Of a stretch of DNA of 64,000 nt, positions 40,614 to 52,801 are shown one piece after another; within the stretch, counting starts at the first letter, position 1, and every line of letters starts with the position of its first letter. Source of the DNA: Kiloniellaceae bacterium (GTDB taxonomy: Bacteria; Pseudomonadota; Alphaproteobacteria; Kiloniellales; J153); assembly GCA_021776095.1 (NCBI GenBank), contig JAJFGO010000028.1, positions 1 to 64,000 of the forward strand. Direction: 5' to 3'. The position numbers and the translations under genes were made by a program. The notes under the pieces were generated by a model. It did not search any database. It saw nothing but the letters and a program-made list of their open reading frames with translations, and was not told where the DNA came from.

Positions 40614-41846
40614 CTACTTGGCCTTCTTGTGCGCGTCTATGGCTGCCACGAAGCGCTCGAAGAGATAGTGGCTATCGCGCGGGCCCGGGGAGGCCTCGGG
40701 ATGGTATTGGACCGAGAAGATCGGCCGGTCCGCGACCCGAAGGCCCTCGTTGGAGCCGTCGAACAACGAGACGTGGCTGACCTCGACGCCGGCGGGCAGT
40801 GAGTCCGGCACCACCTCGAAACCGTGGTTCTGGGAGGTGATCTCGACCCGGCCGCTGGCCAGGTCCTTGACCGGATGGTTCGCGCCGCGATGGCCCAGGT
40901 GCATCTTCTTGGTGGTGGCGCCCAAGGCCAGGGCGAGGATCTGATGGCCCAGGCAAATGCCGAAAATCGGCACGCCGCTACCGATCAACTCGCGCACGGC
41001 AGGCACGGCGTATCGCCCGGTCGCCGCCGGATCGCCCGGCCCGTTCGACAGGAACACGCCGTCGGGCTTGTGACGCAAGATGTCCAGGGCCGCGGTGTCG
41101 GCCGGCACCACGGTCACCCGGCAGCCGAGGGCTGCAAGACAACGCAGGATATTGCGCTTGGCGCCGAAATCGACCGCGACCACATGGCGCCGGGGCGCCT
41201 CGAGGGCGCCGTAACCTCGGCCCAGGGTCCAGCGCGTTTCGCTCCAGCCATAGGTCTGCCGGCACGTCACGTCCTTGGCCAAGTCCATGCCCTCGAGACC
41301 CGGCCAGGCGTCGGCTTGGGTTCGCAGGGCCGGAATATCGAGGGCGCCGTCGGGCGCGTGCGCGAGGCAGCCCTTGGGCGCACCCAGGTCGCGAATCCGG
41401 CGGGTCAACGCGCGGGTATCGATGCCGGCGATCCCGACCAGGTTGCGGGCCTTGAGCCAGGCGCCCAGGTGCTGGGCCGACCGCCAATTGGATGCTTCGG
41501 TGATGCCGGCGCGCAGGATCACGCCCCGCGCGGCGGGGGTCTCTGTCTCGATGTCCTCCGGATTGGTGCCGACATTGCCGATATGGGGAAAGGTGAAGGC
41601 GATCATCTGCCCGGCGTAGGAGGGATCGGTCAGAATCTCCTGATAGCCGGTCATGGAGGTGTTAAAGCAGACCTCGCCAACCGCCGTGCCGGAGGCGCCC
41701 AAACCCTGGCCCCAGAAAACCGTGCCGTCGGCCAGGATCAAGGCCCCGCTCGCCGCTTTCGGGCGTTCGGCAATGCCCGGCCCCATCGGTACCGGCGGGG
41801 CGGTGGCTGGACCTGCGAGGGTCATGTAGGCGCGGTCCTCAAGCAA
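40614..41846 (-). CDS. carA: carbamoyl-phosphate synthase small subunit
   Basis: FNTSMTGYQEILTDPSYAGQMI, PIFGICLGHQILALALGA, SVQYHPEASPGPRD. Confidence 0.98.
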   Translation of the reverse strand: MLEDRAYMTLAGPATAPPVPMGPGIAERPKAASGALILADGTVFWGQGLGASGTAVGEVCFNTSMTGYQEILTDPSYAGQMIAFTFPHIGNVGTNPEDIETETPAARGVILRAGITEASNWRSAQHLGAWLKARNLVGIAGIDTRALTRRIRDLGAPKGCLAHAPDGALDIPALRTQADAWPGLEGMDLAKDVTCRQTYGWSETRWTLGRGYGALEAPRRHVVAVDFGAKRNILRCLAALGCRVTVVPADTAALDILRHKPDGVFLSNGPGDPAATGRYAVPAVRELIGSGVPIFGICLGHQILALALGATTKKMHLGHRGANHPVKDLASGRVEITSQNHGFEVVPDSLPAGVEVSHVSLFDGSNEGLRVADRPIFSVQYHPEASPGPRDSHYLFERFVAAIDAHKKAK

Positions 41847-42086
41847 GACGGCCGGGAGCGGCGGGAACGGCCATTTGGCGCGGGAGCGGCGGGCGGAAAT
41901 AAAGGCCCGGCAACGACTCGCCGGCCGGCGGCGGCCTCTCTTTACGGGAAACGGGCCAAGTGGTCAAGCCAAAGCCGGTATTATTAATGCCGCAATATCA
42001 ATATCTTACCGCAACCGCTAAGCTTTGCCATTTGACCCGAATTCCGCTAGTCTCGGCGCCCTTCGAAGGCAAGTCAGAGTCGCAAT

Positions 42087-42542
42087 ATGTTTCGCACGCG
42101 TCTGAACGAATCGCTGAAGGAGGCGATGAAGGCTCGGGAGCAGGCCACGGTCTCGACCTTGCGCCTGATCCTGGCGGCTCTCAAGGACCGCGACATCGCG
42201 GCCCGCTCCAAGGGTGCATCCGACGGCATAGCCGAAGACGAAATCCTTGAAATGCTTCAGAAAATGGTGCGTCAGCGCCACGATTCGATCGAGATGTACC
42301 AAAAGGGCGAGCGTCCCGACCTGGTCGAAAAGGAAGCGGCCGAGATCGAGATCATCGAACGCTTCCTGCCCAAGCAGCTCGGCGATGAAGAGATCCTGAG
42401 CGCGGTCAGCGAGGTGATCGGCGAGCTCGACGCTAGTTCCATCAAAGACATGGGCCGGGTCATGAGCGCCCTAAAACAGCGCTACGCCGGGCGCATGGAT
42501 TTCGGTCGGGCCAGCACCATGGCGAAGGACCGGCTCACTTAG
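42087..42542 (+). CDS. GatB/YqeY domain protein
   Basis: LNESLKEAMKAREQATVSTLRLILAALKDRDI, ERFLPKQLGDEEI. Confidence 0.95.
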   Translation: MFRTRLNESLKEAMKAREQATVSTLRLILAALKDRDIAARSKGASDGIAEDEILEMLQKMVRQRHDSIEMYQKGERPDLVEKEAAEIEIIERFLPKQLGDEEILSAVSEVIGELDASSIKDMGRVMSALKQRYAGRMDFGRASTMAKDRLT

Positions 42543-42721
42543 GATTGCCGACGCTGGCGCGCCGGCGGTCGCGCGCGGTACTTATCCCCGTCATGCCGGA
42601 ATCTCCACAGGCCGCGCGACCAGAATTTCCTGTGGCACCGGCGGGCAGGGTGTATCTTCGCAACACCCCATCGCGCCCCGCATGGGCACGCGATCCTTTG
42701 GGCTGAAGGTCAAGCACCGCG

Positions 42722-44674
42722 ATGAGCTTTCCTCCCGGTTTCCTGGACGACATTCGCGCCCGGGTGCCGCTCGCCGGCATTGTCGGCCGGCGGGTCAAGC
42801 TGACCCGGCGGGGCCGCGAACATTCCGGCCTGTGCCCGTTCCATAACGAGAAAACCCCCTCATTCACGCTCAACGAGGACAAGGGTTTCTATCACTGCTT
42901 CGGGTGCGGGGCCCACGGCGACGTCATCGGCTTCGTCATGCAGACCGAGGGCCTGGCTTTTCCCGAGGCGGTTGAGCGCCTAGCCGGAGAAGCCGGCCTG
43001 GAGGTACCGCGCCCGACGCCCGAGGCCCGCCAGGCAGCCCAGCGACAGGCCAGCCTGCTGGACGCCTTAGAGGCAGCGGCGGACTGGTTCGCGCAACAAC
43101 TGAATAGTCCGAGCGCCGCCCAAGCCCGGGCCTATCTGGAGGGTCGGGGTGTCGGTAAGGACGCGGTATCGGCCTTTCGCCTGGGCTTTGCCCCGGACCG
43201 GCGCGGCGCCCTGCGCGCGGCCTTGAATGCGCGCGGCATCGACGACCGGCGCCTGGCCGAGACCGGTCTGATCAAGATCCCGGACGGCGGCGGCGACCCG
43301 CGCGACTATTTCTTCGACCGGATCGTGTTTCCCATCGCCGACCGGCGCGGCCGGGTCATCGCCTTTGGCGGGCGGGCCTTGGGCGACGCCAAGGCCAAGT
43401 ACCTGAATTCGCCGGAAACCGCCCTGTTTCACAAGGGGCACACGCTCTACAACCTGGCCACCGCCCGCCAGGCGGCCCGCGACACCGGCGAGTTGATCGT
43501 GGTCGAAGGCTACATGGACGTGATTGCCCTGGCGGCGGGCGGGTTCCCCGCGGCGGTAGCGCCGCTCGGCACCGCGGTCACGGCCGAGCAGATTGGCGAG
43601 CTTTGGCGCTTGGCCGACGAGCCGATCATTTGCCTGGACGGCGACACCGCCGGCCGGCGGGCCGGCATGCGGGTCGCGGAACGGGCCCTGCCACTGCTCA
43701 AGCCCGGCCGCAGTCTGCGCTTCGCGATTCTGCCCAAGGGCGAGGACCCGGACAGCCTGGTCCGCGGCGCCGGGCCCGCAGCCATGCGCCGGGTCCTTAA
43801 ATCGGCCCGTCCCCTGGTCGAGCTGGTCTGGACCATGGAAACCTCGGCCGGGCGCACCGACACGCCCGAGCGCCAGGCCGGCCTGATCCATGGGCTCGAC
43901 CAGCGTTTGCGCGAGATCGGCGATCCGGATGTCCAGAAAGCCTATCGCGAGGCTATGAATCGGCGGTTTTTCGAGATCTTCGGCTATGGCGCCTGGGGCC
44001 GCCCGGCCCAAACGGCAGCGGCCCGGGGGCGCGGCAGCGGCCGCATGGCCCGGCGCCCCCTCGGCTTCGCGGGCCGGGCCGGCAGACCGGGCAAGCGGGG
44101 GTTTGGGCGCGACGGCGCGGCCCAGGCGCGTTGGCCCGGCCCGATCGATCCGGCTGCCCATCAATCGCCGGATTTCTTGGTTCAGCGCCAGGAGCAGGTG
44201 CTTTTGGCCGCCCTCGTTAACCATCCGGAACTTATTGTCGAGTATGCTGAGCCTCTGGCCGAGCTGACATTCTCCTCCGACGCCCTGGGCGGGCTGTTTC
44301 AGGCTGCCCTGGAGATCGGCGCGCGCGAACCGGATCTTGACAGTGAGGCCATGAAATGCCACCTGACAGAACAGGGCTTTGCGGCAATTTTGGGCGAGAT
44401 ACTGCACGCAAGGGTTTATGTTCATGGGCGGTTCGCCCGGCCTGACGGAACCCCAGACGAGGCGCGTACAGGAATCTTGCACATCCTGGAGGGAAACCGC
44501 CGGCAGCAGGCCGAATCGGAAACCGACATGGCCGGTCAGGCTCTGGCGGCGGCCATGACGGAAGGCGCGGAATCGGAAGATGCCCTGGCCGTGTTGGAGG
44601 CCAAGCAGAGGCAATTCAAGGAAAGCGACGAGCGTTGGTTTGAGCTAGACCGCCCCGGCGAGGCGGAGATCTGA
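42722..44674 (+). CDS. dnaG: DNA primase
   Basis: CPFHNEKTPSFTLNEDKGFYHCFGCGAHGD zinc motif; VVEGYMDVIAL Toprim. Confidence 0.97.
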   Translation: MSFPPGFLDDIRARVPLAGIVGRRVKLTRRGREHSGLCPFHNEKTPSFTLNEDKGFYHCFGCGAHGDVIGFVMQTEGLAFPEAVERLAGEAGLEVPRPTPEARQAAQRQASLLDALEAAADWFAQQLNSPSAAQARAYLEGRGVGKDAVSAFRLGFAPDRRGALRAALNARGIDDRRLAETGLIKIPDGGGDPRDYFFDRIVFPIADRRGRVIAFGGRALGDAKAKYLNSPETALFHKGHTLYNLATARQAARDTGELIVVEGYMDVIALAAGGFPAAVAPLGTAVTAEQIGELWRLADEPIICLDGDTAGRRAGMRVAERALPLLKPGRSLRFAILPKGEDPDSLVRGAGPAAMRRVLKSARPLVELVWTMETSAGRTDTPERQAGLIHGLDQRLREIGDPDVQKAYREAMNRRFFEIFGYGAWGRPAQTAAARGRGSGRMARRPLGFAGRAGRPGKRGFGRDGAAQARWPGPIDPAAHQSPDFLVQRQEQVLLAALVNHPELIVEYAEPLAELTFSSDALGGLFQAALEIGAREPDLDSEAMKCHLTEQGFAAILGEILHARVYVHGRFARPDGTPDEARTGILHILEGNRRQQAESETDMAGQALAAAMTEGAESEDALAVLEAKQRQFKESDERWFELDRPGEAEI

Positions 44675-44777
44675 AAATTGGATCTGAGGCTTGGACGGAC
44701 AAATTTTGGCAGGGGCGGCGGCCGCGCGGGGGCGGGCGGCGGCGGTCCCGTATTGGTGTTGGGGGCTGAGGAGCTAG

Positions 44778-46838
<2,061 letters not shown>

Positions 46839-46862
46839 TAAGCCAACCGCCGATCACATGAA

Positions 46863-46887
46863 AAAGGGCCGCCTCGCGCGGCCCTTT
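46863..46887 (+). terminator. intrinsic terminator after rpoD
   Basis: AAAGGGCCGC-CTCGC-GCGGCCCTTT followed by TCTCTTT. Confidence 0.8.
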
Positions 46888-46922
46888 CTCTTTGCCGCCC
46901 GGCACGGGTATCTTGATCCGCC

Positions 46923-47828
46923 ATGGAAATCACCTTGCTCGGCACCGGGTGCCCCAGCGTACACCTGGAACGCTACGGCCCGGCACAACTCATCCGCCAC
47001 GGCGCGACCGCGGTACTGGCGGATTGCGGCTCGGGCGTTACCCAGCGCCTGCTTGCGGCGGGCTGTCCGGGGGCCGAGATCGACGCCCTGCTGCTGACCC
47101 ACCTGCATTCCGATCACATCGTCGATCTGTTCCAGCTGGTCATCTCGAGTTGGCACCAAGGCCGCGACCAACCCCAGCGGGTTTACGGCCCGCCGGGCAC
47201 CAAGCGCTATGTGGAGGGCCTGATGGCGCTGTGGCAGCCCGAACTGGCGCAGCGCATCGCTCACGAGGCCCGGCCTTCGACGGCAGCGCTGGAGGTTGAG
47301 GTGACCGAGATCGCCGGCGGCGAAACGCTGCCAATCGGCGCCTTGGCCGTCCAAGTTGTCGTGGTCGAGCACCAGCCGGTCAAACATGCCTTCGGCTTCG
47401 TGTTCCGGGACAACTCGGGCCAGGGTCCGCGCATCGCCTTGAGCGGCGATACCCGGCGCTGTCCGGCCCTGATCGACGCGGCGCGCGGCGCCGATTTGCT
47501 GGTCCACGAGGTCTTCGTCCACCGGGAGATGCCGGTCGTGCCCGGGGTGCGCAGCGCCGAGACGGTCGCCAATGTGGCCGGTTATCACACCCTGTCCAGC
47601 GAAGTTGGTAAAATCGCGACGGAGGCCGAGGTCGGTGCCCTCATGCTGACCCATTTCGTGCCGCCCGGCTGCGACCGCGTCGCCCTGCTGGCCGAGGTCG
47701 CCGCCGACTTCACGGGCCCGGTGATGATCGGCGAAGACCTCATGTCCTTCGACGCCGGCACCCGGCGGCTGCGCCACGACGCCGCACACATCGCCATGGG
47801 CCATCTTGGCACCGCCACAACCGGCTAA
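46923..47828 (+). CDS. MBL-fold metallohydrolase (RNase Z/arylsulfatase-like)
   Basis: LLGTGCPS, LLTHLHSDHIVDL, LSGDTRRCPALIDAARGADLLVHE, LTHFVPP. Confidence 0.9.
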   Translation: MEITLLGTGCPSVHLERYGPAQLIRHGATAVLADCGSGVTQRLLAAGCPGAEIDALLLTHLHSDHIVDLFQLVISSWHQGRDQPQRVYGPPGTKRYVEGLMALWQPELAQRIAHEARPSTAALEVEVTEIAGGETLPIGALAVQVVVVEHQPVKHAFGFVFRDNSGQGPRIALSGDTRRCPALIDAARGADLLVHEVFVHREMPVVPGVRSAETVANVAGYHTLSSEVGKIATEAEVGALMLTHFVPPGCDRVALLAEVAADFTGPVMIGEDLMSFDAGTRRLRHDAAHIAMGHLGTATTG

Positions 47829-47876
47829 TCCCTGATCGCCCTTGATCGGCGCGGGCGCGGCGGGCAAAACTGGCCC

Positions 47877-47952
47877 GGGCCCGTAGTTCAGCGGTCAGAA
47901 CCCACCGCTCATAACGGTGTTGTCGCAGGTTCGAATCCTGCCGGGCCCACCA
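47877..47952 (+). tRNA. tRNA with CAU anticodon (probably tRNA-Ile2; tRNA-Met not excluded)
   Basis: Acceptor GGGCCCG/CGGGCCC, anticodon stem-loop CACCG-CTCATAA-CGGTG, T arm GCAGG-TTCGAAT-CCTGC, encoded CCA. Confidence 0.93.
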
Positions 47953-47974
47953 TTTGCCGCGGGAATTGCGCCAG

Positions 47975-48553
47975 GTGCCGAATTCTGGAGACTACCGAGT
48001 CGCACTGCTGACGCCCGCCCGCTGGGCGGATTTCGAGGCCTTGTTCGGCCCGAACGGTGCCTGCGGCGGCTGCTGGTGCATGTGGTGGCGCCAAACCCGC
48101 AAGGATTTCGAGGCCAACCAAGGCGACGTTAATCGCCGCGCCTATAAAGCAATCGTCCGCGCCGGTCCGCCGCCCGGGCTGCTCGCCTATGACCAGGGCG
48201 GGCCGGTCGGCTGGTGCCAGCTTTGCCCGCGTGCCGATCTGCCGGTGCTCGCCCGCTCTCCCCTGCTCAAACCGCTCGATGAGGCGCCGGTCTGGAGTCT
48301 GTCCTGCTTTTATATCCGGCCCAAGCATCGCCGCCGGGGCTTGACCGGCGTGCTGATCGAAGCGGCCAAAGACCATGCGCGCCGCCAAGGCGCGACCATC
48401 CTGGAGGCCTACCCCTGGGACGCACAGCAAAAAAAATCGTCGAGCACGATTTTCACCGGTGCGGCCTCGACCTTCACGCGCCACGGATTCGCCGTTGCGA
48501 AACGCCGCGCGACGCGCCGACCGGTCATGCGTTGCGACCTGGACGCGTCATAG
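47975..48553 (+). CDS. GNAT family N-acetyltransferase
   Basis: ACGGCWCMWWRQ, SLSCFYIRPKHRRRGLTGVLIEAA; GTG 47975 in frame (TTG 47954 abuts tRNA). Confidence 0.85.
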   Translation: MPNSGDYRVALLTPARWADFEALFGPNGACGGCWCMWWRQTRKDFEANQGDVNRRAYKAIVRAGPPPGLLAYDQGGPVGWCQLCPRADLPVLARSPLLKPLDEAPVWSLSCFYIRPKHRRRGLTGVLIEAAKDHARRQGATILEAYPWDAQQKKSSSTIFTGAASTFTRHGFAVAKRRATRRPVMRCDLDAS

Positions 48554-48727
48554 CGTTTCGGAACCGAACAGTCGTTCGCCGAACGCGGCACGTCTTCAGA
48601 CTGCCTTAATCCTGCCCGGTTATGACGTGATTGTGATCCGGCGCGCGGCCGGATGGCCCGGCAAGGCGCCGGTCCGTTCGCACGACCCTGGCTTGCCTTT
48701 CGACGGGGTCCTATTAGAGTGGATGCC

Positions 48728-49240
48728 ATGACAGGCTTTTTTCAAACCCTCCTGCGGCCGGACCGGGAAGACGAGCCGGAACGCGCCCAGGTGGCGCGCG
48801 CCGCCAACCTGCTGCAAATCGGCGAATTTCAGTTGTTGCAGCTCGCCTATTTCGAATGGCACGGGCGGGAAATGACCGAAGCGGAAAGCGACAATATTTT
48901 CCACCTCTACATGATCGAAGGCCAAGTAACGCCCTGGGCGCGGCACTACGCGCGCCAAATCATCGCCAAGGACGAGAGCGGCCAGTTGCAAGACCTCAGC
49001 CCCGGTTATCACCGCTACGACAGTGAGTATTTCCGGGCACTGCCCCTGGGCGCGCGGCGCTTGGGTATCGCTGTGGCCTGCATTTCCTTCGTGGTGGTCG
49101 GCGGCATTCTGGTGGGGCACCTGGCGCCACCCGCTGTGACCTCGGTCCTGCCGCCCTATTTCAACGAGGACGAATTGCGCCCGGCAGGAACCCCCGAAAC
49201 CGGCGAGCAATCCGCGCTGGGCGAATTGCGGGGCTCATGA
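48728..49240 (+). CDS. hypothetical protein with C-terminal TM segment
   Basis: MTGFFQTLLRPDREDEPERAQVARAANLLQIGEFQLLQLAYFEWHG...; RRLGIAVACISFVVVGGILVG. Confidence 0.75.
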   Translation: MTGFFQTLLRPDREDEPERAQVARAANLLQIGEFQLLQLAYFEWHGREMTEAESDNIFHLYMIEGQVTPWARHYARQIIAKDESGQLQDLSPGYHRYDSEYFRALPLGARRLGIAVACISFVVVGGILVGHLAPPAVTSVLPPYFNEDELRPAGTPETGEQSALGELRGS

Positions 49241-49303
49241 CCCCAAGATGCGGCGCGGGCTCCCCTCGGCGGCCCCTAGAGCAGATCCGGATCGAATAGA
49301 ACC

Positions 49304-49507
49304 ATGTTCGAGTTTGCCGGCGCCTGGGAGATGCCGATCAACATTGTGTTTCTCGCGGTGACCGGATTCATCGCCTGGCACGGCATCGGCTACCGCGACG
49401 AGGACGGCAAGACCGACCTTGTGCGCTTGCTGTTCGGCTGCATAGCCGCCGCTTTTTTCTTCATGGTGCTGTTTCAGGACGTGCTCGGACTGGTCAGCTT
49501 TAGCTAG
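49304..49507 (+). CDS. small membrane protein
   Basis: 67 aa, two hydrophobic segments. Confidence 0.6.
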   Translation: MFEFAGAWEMPINIVFLAVTGFIAWHGIGYRDEDGKTDLVRLLFGCIAAAFFFMVLFQDVLGLVSFS

Positions 49508-49546
49508 GTCACGTCCGTCCCGCCCCGATTAATCCTTCGGGGCCGC

Positions 49547-50158
49547 TCAGGGCTTGTACATGCGTTGCTTGGCGTCGAGTTCGGGGACCCGCAGAAGTCT
49601 CTCACCCTCCGGAAGCCGCAGTTGCTCGTAGAGATACTGCGCCCGGTCGCGCACGGTCGAGACCCCTTCCCCACCGTAGAGGATCTTTTGAACCACGCCC
49701 GGACCGGCAACGGTCTCGCGGTCGGTGTTGAGGGCGGATATATAGCTTGCCAGGGCCTTTTCGTAGTCGCCCAGCCGGTCGTAAACGATACCGCGGTTGG
49801 AATAGGCGGCGGCCAGCACGCCGAGCCCGGTGGTGTCGTCCTCCTGTAGCGAGGGCTCCAGGTACGCAATCAGATAGTCGAGTTCAGCTATCGCCTCGTC
49901 GTAGCGCTCCATCTGAATGAAAACCAGGGCCCGGCCCATCAAGGCGCCGCGATGATCCGGCATTTCCTCGAGCGCCCGGTTGAAGCTGGCTAAGGCCTCC
50001 TCGTACTTTTCGTCGCCGAGCCGGATGTCGCCCTCGCGCACGTAGTAGTCCCCCGGCGCGTCGCTGGTGAAGTGCTCGTAGCCCAGATAGAACGCGCCCG
50101 AAACCAGGATCGCGATGAGCATGTACTTGATGAAGCGCTGGAGGACGGCCGGATTCAT
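49547..50158 (-). CDS. membrane-anchored TPR protein
   Basis: TM then GDYYVREGDIRLGDEKYEEALASFNRALEEMPDHRGALMGRALVFIQMERYDEAIAELDYLI. Confidence 0.82.
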   Translation of the reverse strand: MNPAVLQRFIKYMLIAILVSGAFYLGYEHFTSDAPGDYYVREGDIRLGDEKYEEALASFNRALEEMPDHRGALMGRALVFIQMERYDEAIAELDYLIAYLEPSLQEDDTTGLGVLAAAYSNRGIVYDRLGDYEKALASYISALNTDRETVAGPGVVQKILYGGEGVSTVRDRAQYLYEQLRLPEGERLLRVPELDAKQRMYKP

Positions 50159-50171
50159 GGGTTTTCCCGGA

Positions 50172-50405
50172 TCAACCTTTAAGCAGAACGCCGGCATAGA
50201 AATAGGCGAAGACGAAGCATAACAGGGCGGCGGTCACCCCGGCGCGGAGCTTGAGCTTCTTGCGCCGTTCCTCGTCTCGGGTGCCGTCGCGCTCGGCCCG
50301 GCGCACGCTCATGGTCCAGATGAGCCGGTGCACCGGGATGAACAGCGCGGCGAACAGCACCACGATCCATAGCACGGCATATTTTTCGGTGAAGAGTTCC
50401 GCCAT
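50172..50405 (-). CDS. small two-TM protein downstream of SSS symporter
   Basis: MAELFTEKYAVLWIVVLFAALFIPVHRLIW...AALLCFVFAYFYAGVLLKG. Confidence 0.7.
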   Translation of the reverse strand: MAELFTEKYAVLWIVVLFAALFIPVHRLIWTMSVRRAERDGTRDEERRKKLKLRAGVTAALLCFVFAYFYAGVLLKG

Positions 50406-50480
50406 GGCGGGCTGGTGCTCGATGTGTTGGTCCGGGCGGTATTTATCCGCAATCGCGCGGCGCGCGACAAGCCCAGGGCC

Positions 50481-50514
50481 AAAGAAAAGAGGGGGAAGGA
50501 CTGGCCTTCCCCCT
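50481..50514 (-). terminator. intrinsic terminator after SSS symporter gene
   Basis: Stem AGGGGGAAGG/CCTTCCCCCT, minus-strand tail TCTTTTCTTT. Confidence 0.82.
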
Positions 50515-50562
50515 CCGATACCGCGGCCGGGCTGCCGCGAGGCGCGCCCGGCCGTGACCTAG

Positions 50563-52515
50563 TTAACGCTGGGCCGTGGCCGCCGGCAAATCGCCGATGT
50601 CCTCGGTCAACGCCTCGACCTCCTTCGAAGGCAAGGTCGACATCTCCATCTTGTAGGCCAAGAACCACATCATCCCGGTCCCCAGGAGCCAGAACAGAAT
50701 CTGCCAGGCCCAAATCGACGGGATACCGAAGGTCCAGCCCTCAACGCCCGCTGCCGGTGCGCCGAAGATGGTGTTGCCGATGACGGCGCCCGGACCGATG
50801 CCGAAGAACAGCCACGCCAGGGTGACGATCCAAGCAATCGGCTTCAGGCCCTGCTTGCTGGCCGAGAGGCTGGCATGCTCACGCAGGAAGTTGTGGTACT
50901 TCATGCGATGGGTGCGCGCGCCTTCCGACTGGGTCATCGCCGAGACGATGACACAGACGCCGACGTTGAGCAGGATGCCCCAACCGGCCGAATGGATGGT
51001 CCAGGGCCAACGACCCCACGGCAGTTCGCCGCCGGTGATCTGCTGGCCGATGGTCTCGGTGAAGATCACACCGATCAGACCGGCCGCCAGGCCGAGAGTC
51101 GCCCCCTGACGGGTGATCCAGGGGAACCAGCAAACCGCGGCCAGGGACGGCCACATCTGGAACCCAAAGGCCACCGCCAGACCACCCAGAAGCACCAAAG
51201 CGTCCCTCGAGAAGGTCGCCACCAGCAAGGCCGACAAGACGATGAAGGCAACGCCCAGACGCCCGAACAGCTTCTGCGTCGCATGTGACGCGGTCGGGTT
51301 GAGGTAACGCTTGTAGAGATCTCGGGTCAGCATGCCACCGGCTGTCGACATGTAGGCCGCACCGGTCGACTGCATCGCCGCCAAGGCGCAAACCGCCAAC
51401 AGGCCAACCAACCACGGCAGGGTGTCCGCGATCTCGTTGAAGTAGTAGGGCACAATGGAATCCGGTTTCGCCGCGATCGACTCCGGCAAGTTAGTCATGA
51501 GTGCCAGGCCGGCCTCGTTCACCGCGGGATTGGCGCCCAGAAGGTGCGCGCCCATGCCTTGGAAAGCGGTGAAGAAGAACAGGATGAAGCCGATGCAGAA
51601 AGAAGACGCCCAAACCTGCTGCGGTGCGAAGGGCTCCGGGCTGGTGTTGCCGAAGGCCCACATGGTGAACGCCGGGGCGGATTGAATGCCCATGAGCGCG
51701 AACATGTAGGTCAGGACCATGATACCCGTCCACAGGCCGCCGACCGGCGTTTCCTTGCCCAGGCCGGCGGTGAACTGGATCACGCCCGGAATAGCGAAGT
51801 AGGCGTTATGCCCGTCCTCAGTCGTGCCCCATTTACCCACATCGGAGGCCGCCAACTGCGCGAAGCCCTCGTTGAGAGCGCCCCAGCCGCCCGCCATGTT
51901 GAGCGCGATAATGCCGGTGATGACAATGCCGAGCCCAAGCAGAATGCACTGCACGGTGTCCACATAGGCCACCGCCCGCAGGCCGCCCGAGGCGACATAG
52001 ATCAGCACGACCATCGACAGGACCCACATACCAACGTTCTGCGAAATCAGGTCGTCGGTCAGGACGTTGAACAGGAAGCCCGACGCACCAAGCTGCACAC
52101 CCAGGTACGGGATCGAGAACAGCAACGCGACCAGCACCGTCAGGATGCGGATCGCATCGCCCTGGAAATAGTCGGACAGCATCTCGCCCGGGGTCACATA
52201 GCCGAAGCGCTTGCCCAGCATCCACTGGCGCTTAAGAAACAGAACGCCGGTGAAGGGAATGGTGATGGTGTAGAACGACGCGTAGGCGTATTGGAAGCCG
52301 TCGCGATACACCAGGCCGGGATGGCCCATGAACGTCCAGCCGGAAAACGACGTGGCGGTTGCCGCCAGGATGAAGACCCACATGGACAGACGACGGCCGG
52401 CGAGGAAATAGTCGCTAGCCGTTTTGGCCGTTTGCGCGCTTTTGATGCCCCAGAAGATACAATACGCCCAGTAGAGCGCCACGAAGACGAACAGCCATAT
52501 GACTTTCGGTGCCAA
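50563..52515 (-). CDS. sodium:solute symporter (SSS) family transporter
   Basis: ASDYFLAGRRLSMWVFILAATATSFSGWTFMGHPGLVYRDGFQ; likely TTG start 52515 with GGAGGA upstream; track start 52602 probably too long. Confidence 0.92.
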   Translation of the reverse strand: MAPKVIWLFVFVALYWAYCIFWGIKSAQTAKTASDYFLAGRRLSMWVFILAATATSFSGWTFMGHPGLVYRDGFQYAYASFYTITIPFTGVLFLKRQWMLGKRFGYVTPGEMLSDYFQGDAIRILTVLVALLFSIPYLGVQLGASGFLFNVLTDDLISQNVGMWVLSMVVLIYVASGGLRAVAYVDTVQCILLGLGIVITGIIALNMAGGWGALNEGFAQLAASDVGKWGTTEDGHNAYFAIPGVIQFTAGLGKETPVGGLWTGIMVLTYMFALMGIQSAPAFTMWAFGNTSPEPFAPQQVWASSFCIGFILFFFTAFQGMGAHLLGANPAVNEAGLALMTNLPESIAAKPDSIVPYYFNEIADTLPWLVGLLAVCALAAMQSTGAAYMSTAGGMLTRDLYKRYLNPTASHATQKLFGRLGVAFIVLSALLVATFSRDALVLLGGLAVAFGFQMWPSLAAVCWFPWITRQGATLGLAAGLIGVIFTETIGQQITGGELPWGRWPWTIHSAGWGILLNVGVCVIVSAMTQSEGARTHRMKYHNFLREHASLSASKQGLKPIAWIVTLAWLFFGIGPGAVIGNTIFGAPAAGVEGWTFGIPSIWAWQILFWLLGTGMMWFLAYKMEMSTLPSKEVEALTEDIGDLPAATAQR

Positions 52516-52730
52516 GGCTAAATCCTCCCAAGTAGTTCGATTCCGCGAATTTCTTGCTACTGGCCCCGGCCGGTTAACGTAGCCCCCATTCGGCCCAGGC
52601 AATTTTTCGCAGCACCGCCGGAATTACAGAACTGCGCACATGACTATTATTCCCACCACCCCATTCGGTCAATAAAGGATTAACCGTTTGGAACTTCGGT
52701 TGTAAATTTCTCTTGACCGTCATCTCGGTT

Positions 52731-52746
52731 CTGTAAAACTGTAAAA
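52731..52746. repeat. tandem CTGTAAAA CTGTAAAA in divergent promoter region
   Basis: Direct repeat in 52516-52801 intergenic region near TTGACC. Confidence 0.6.
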
Positions 52747-52801
52747 ACGCGATTTTGAGCGGCCGCCGAGGCGAAGAAGGCGGAAAAACGAGGACCGGTT
52801 C

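Noticed and set aside
43067-44614. 515-aa minus-strand ORF antisense to dnaG
   Set aside because: No recognisable domain, composition of a shadow frame; dnaG is certain
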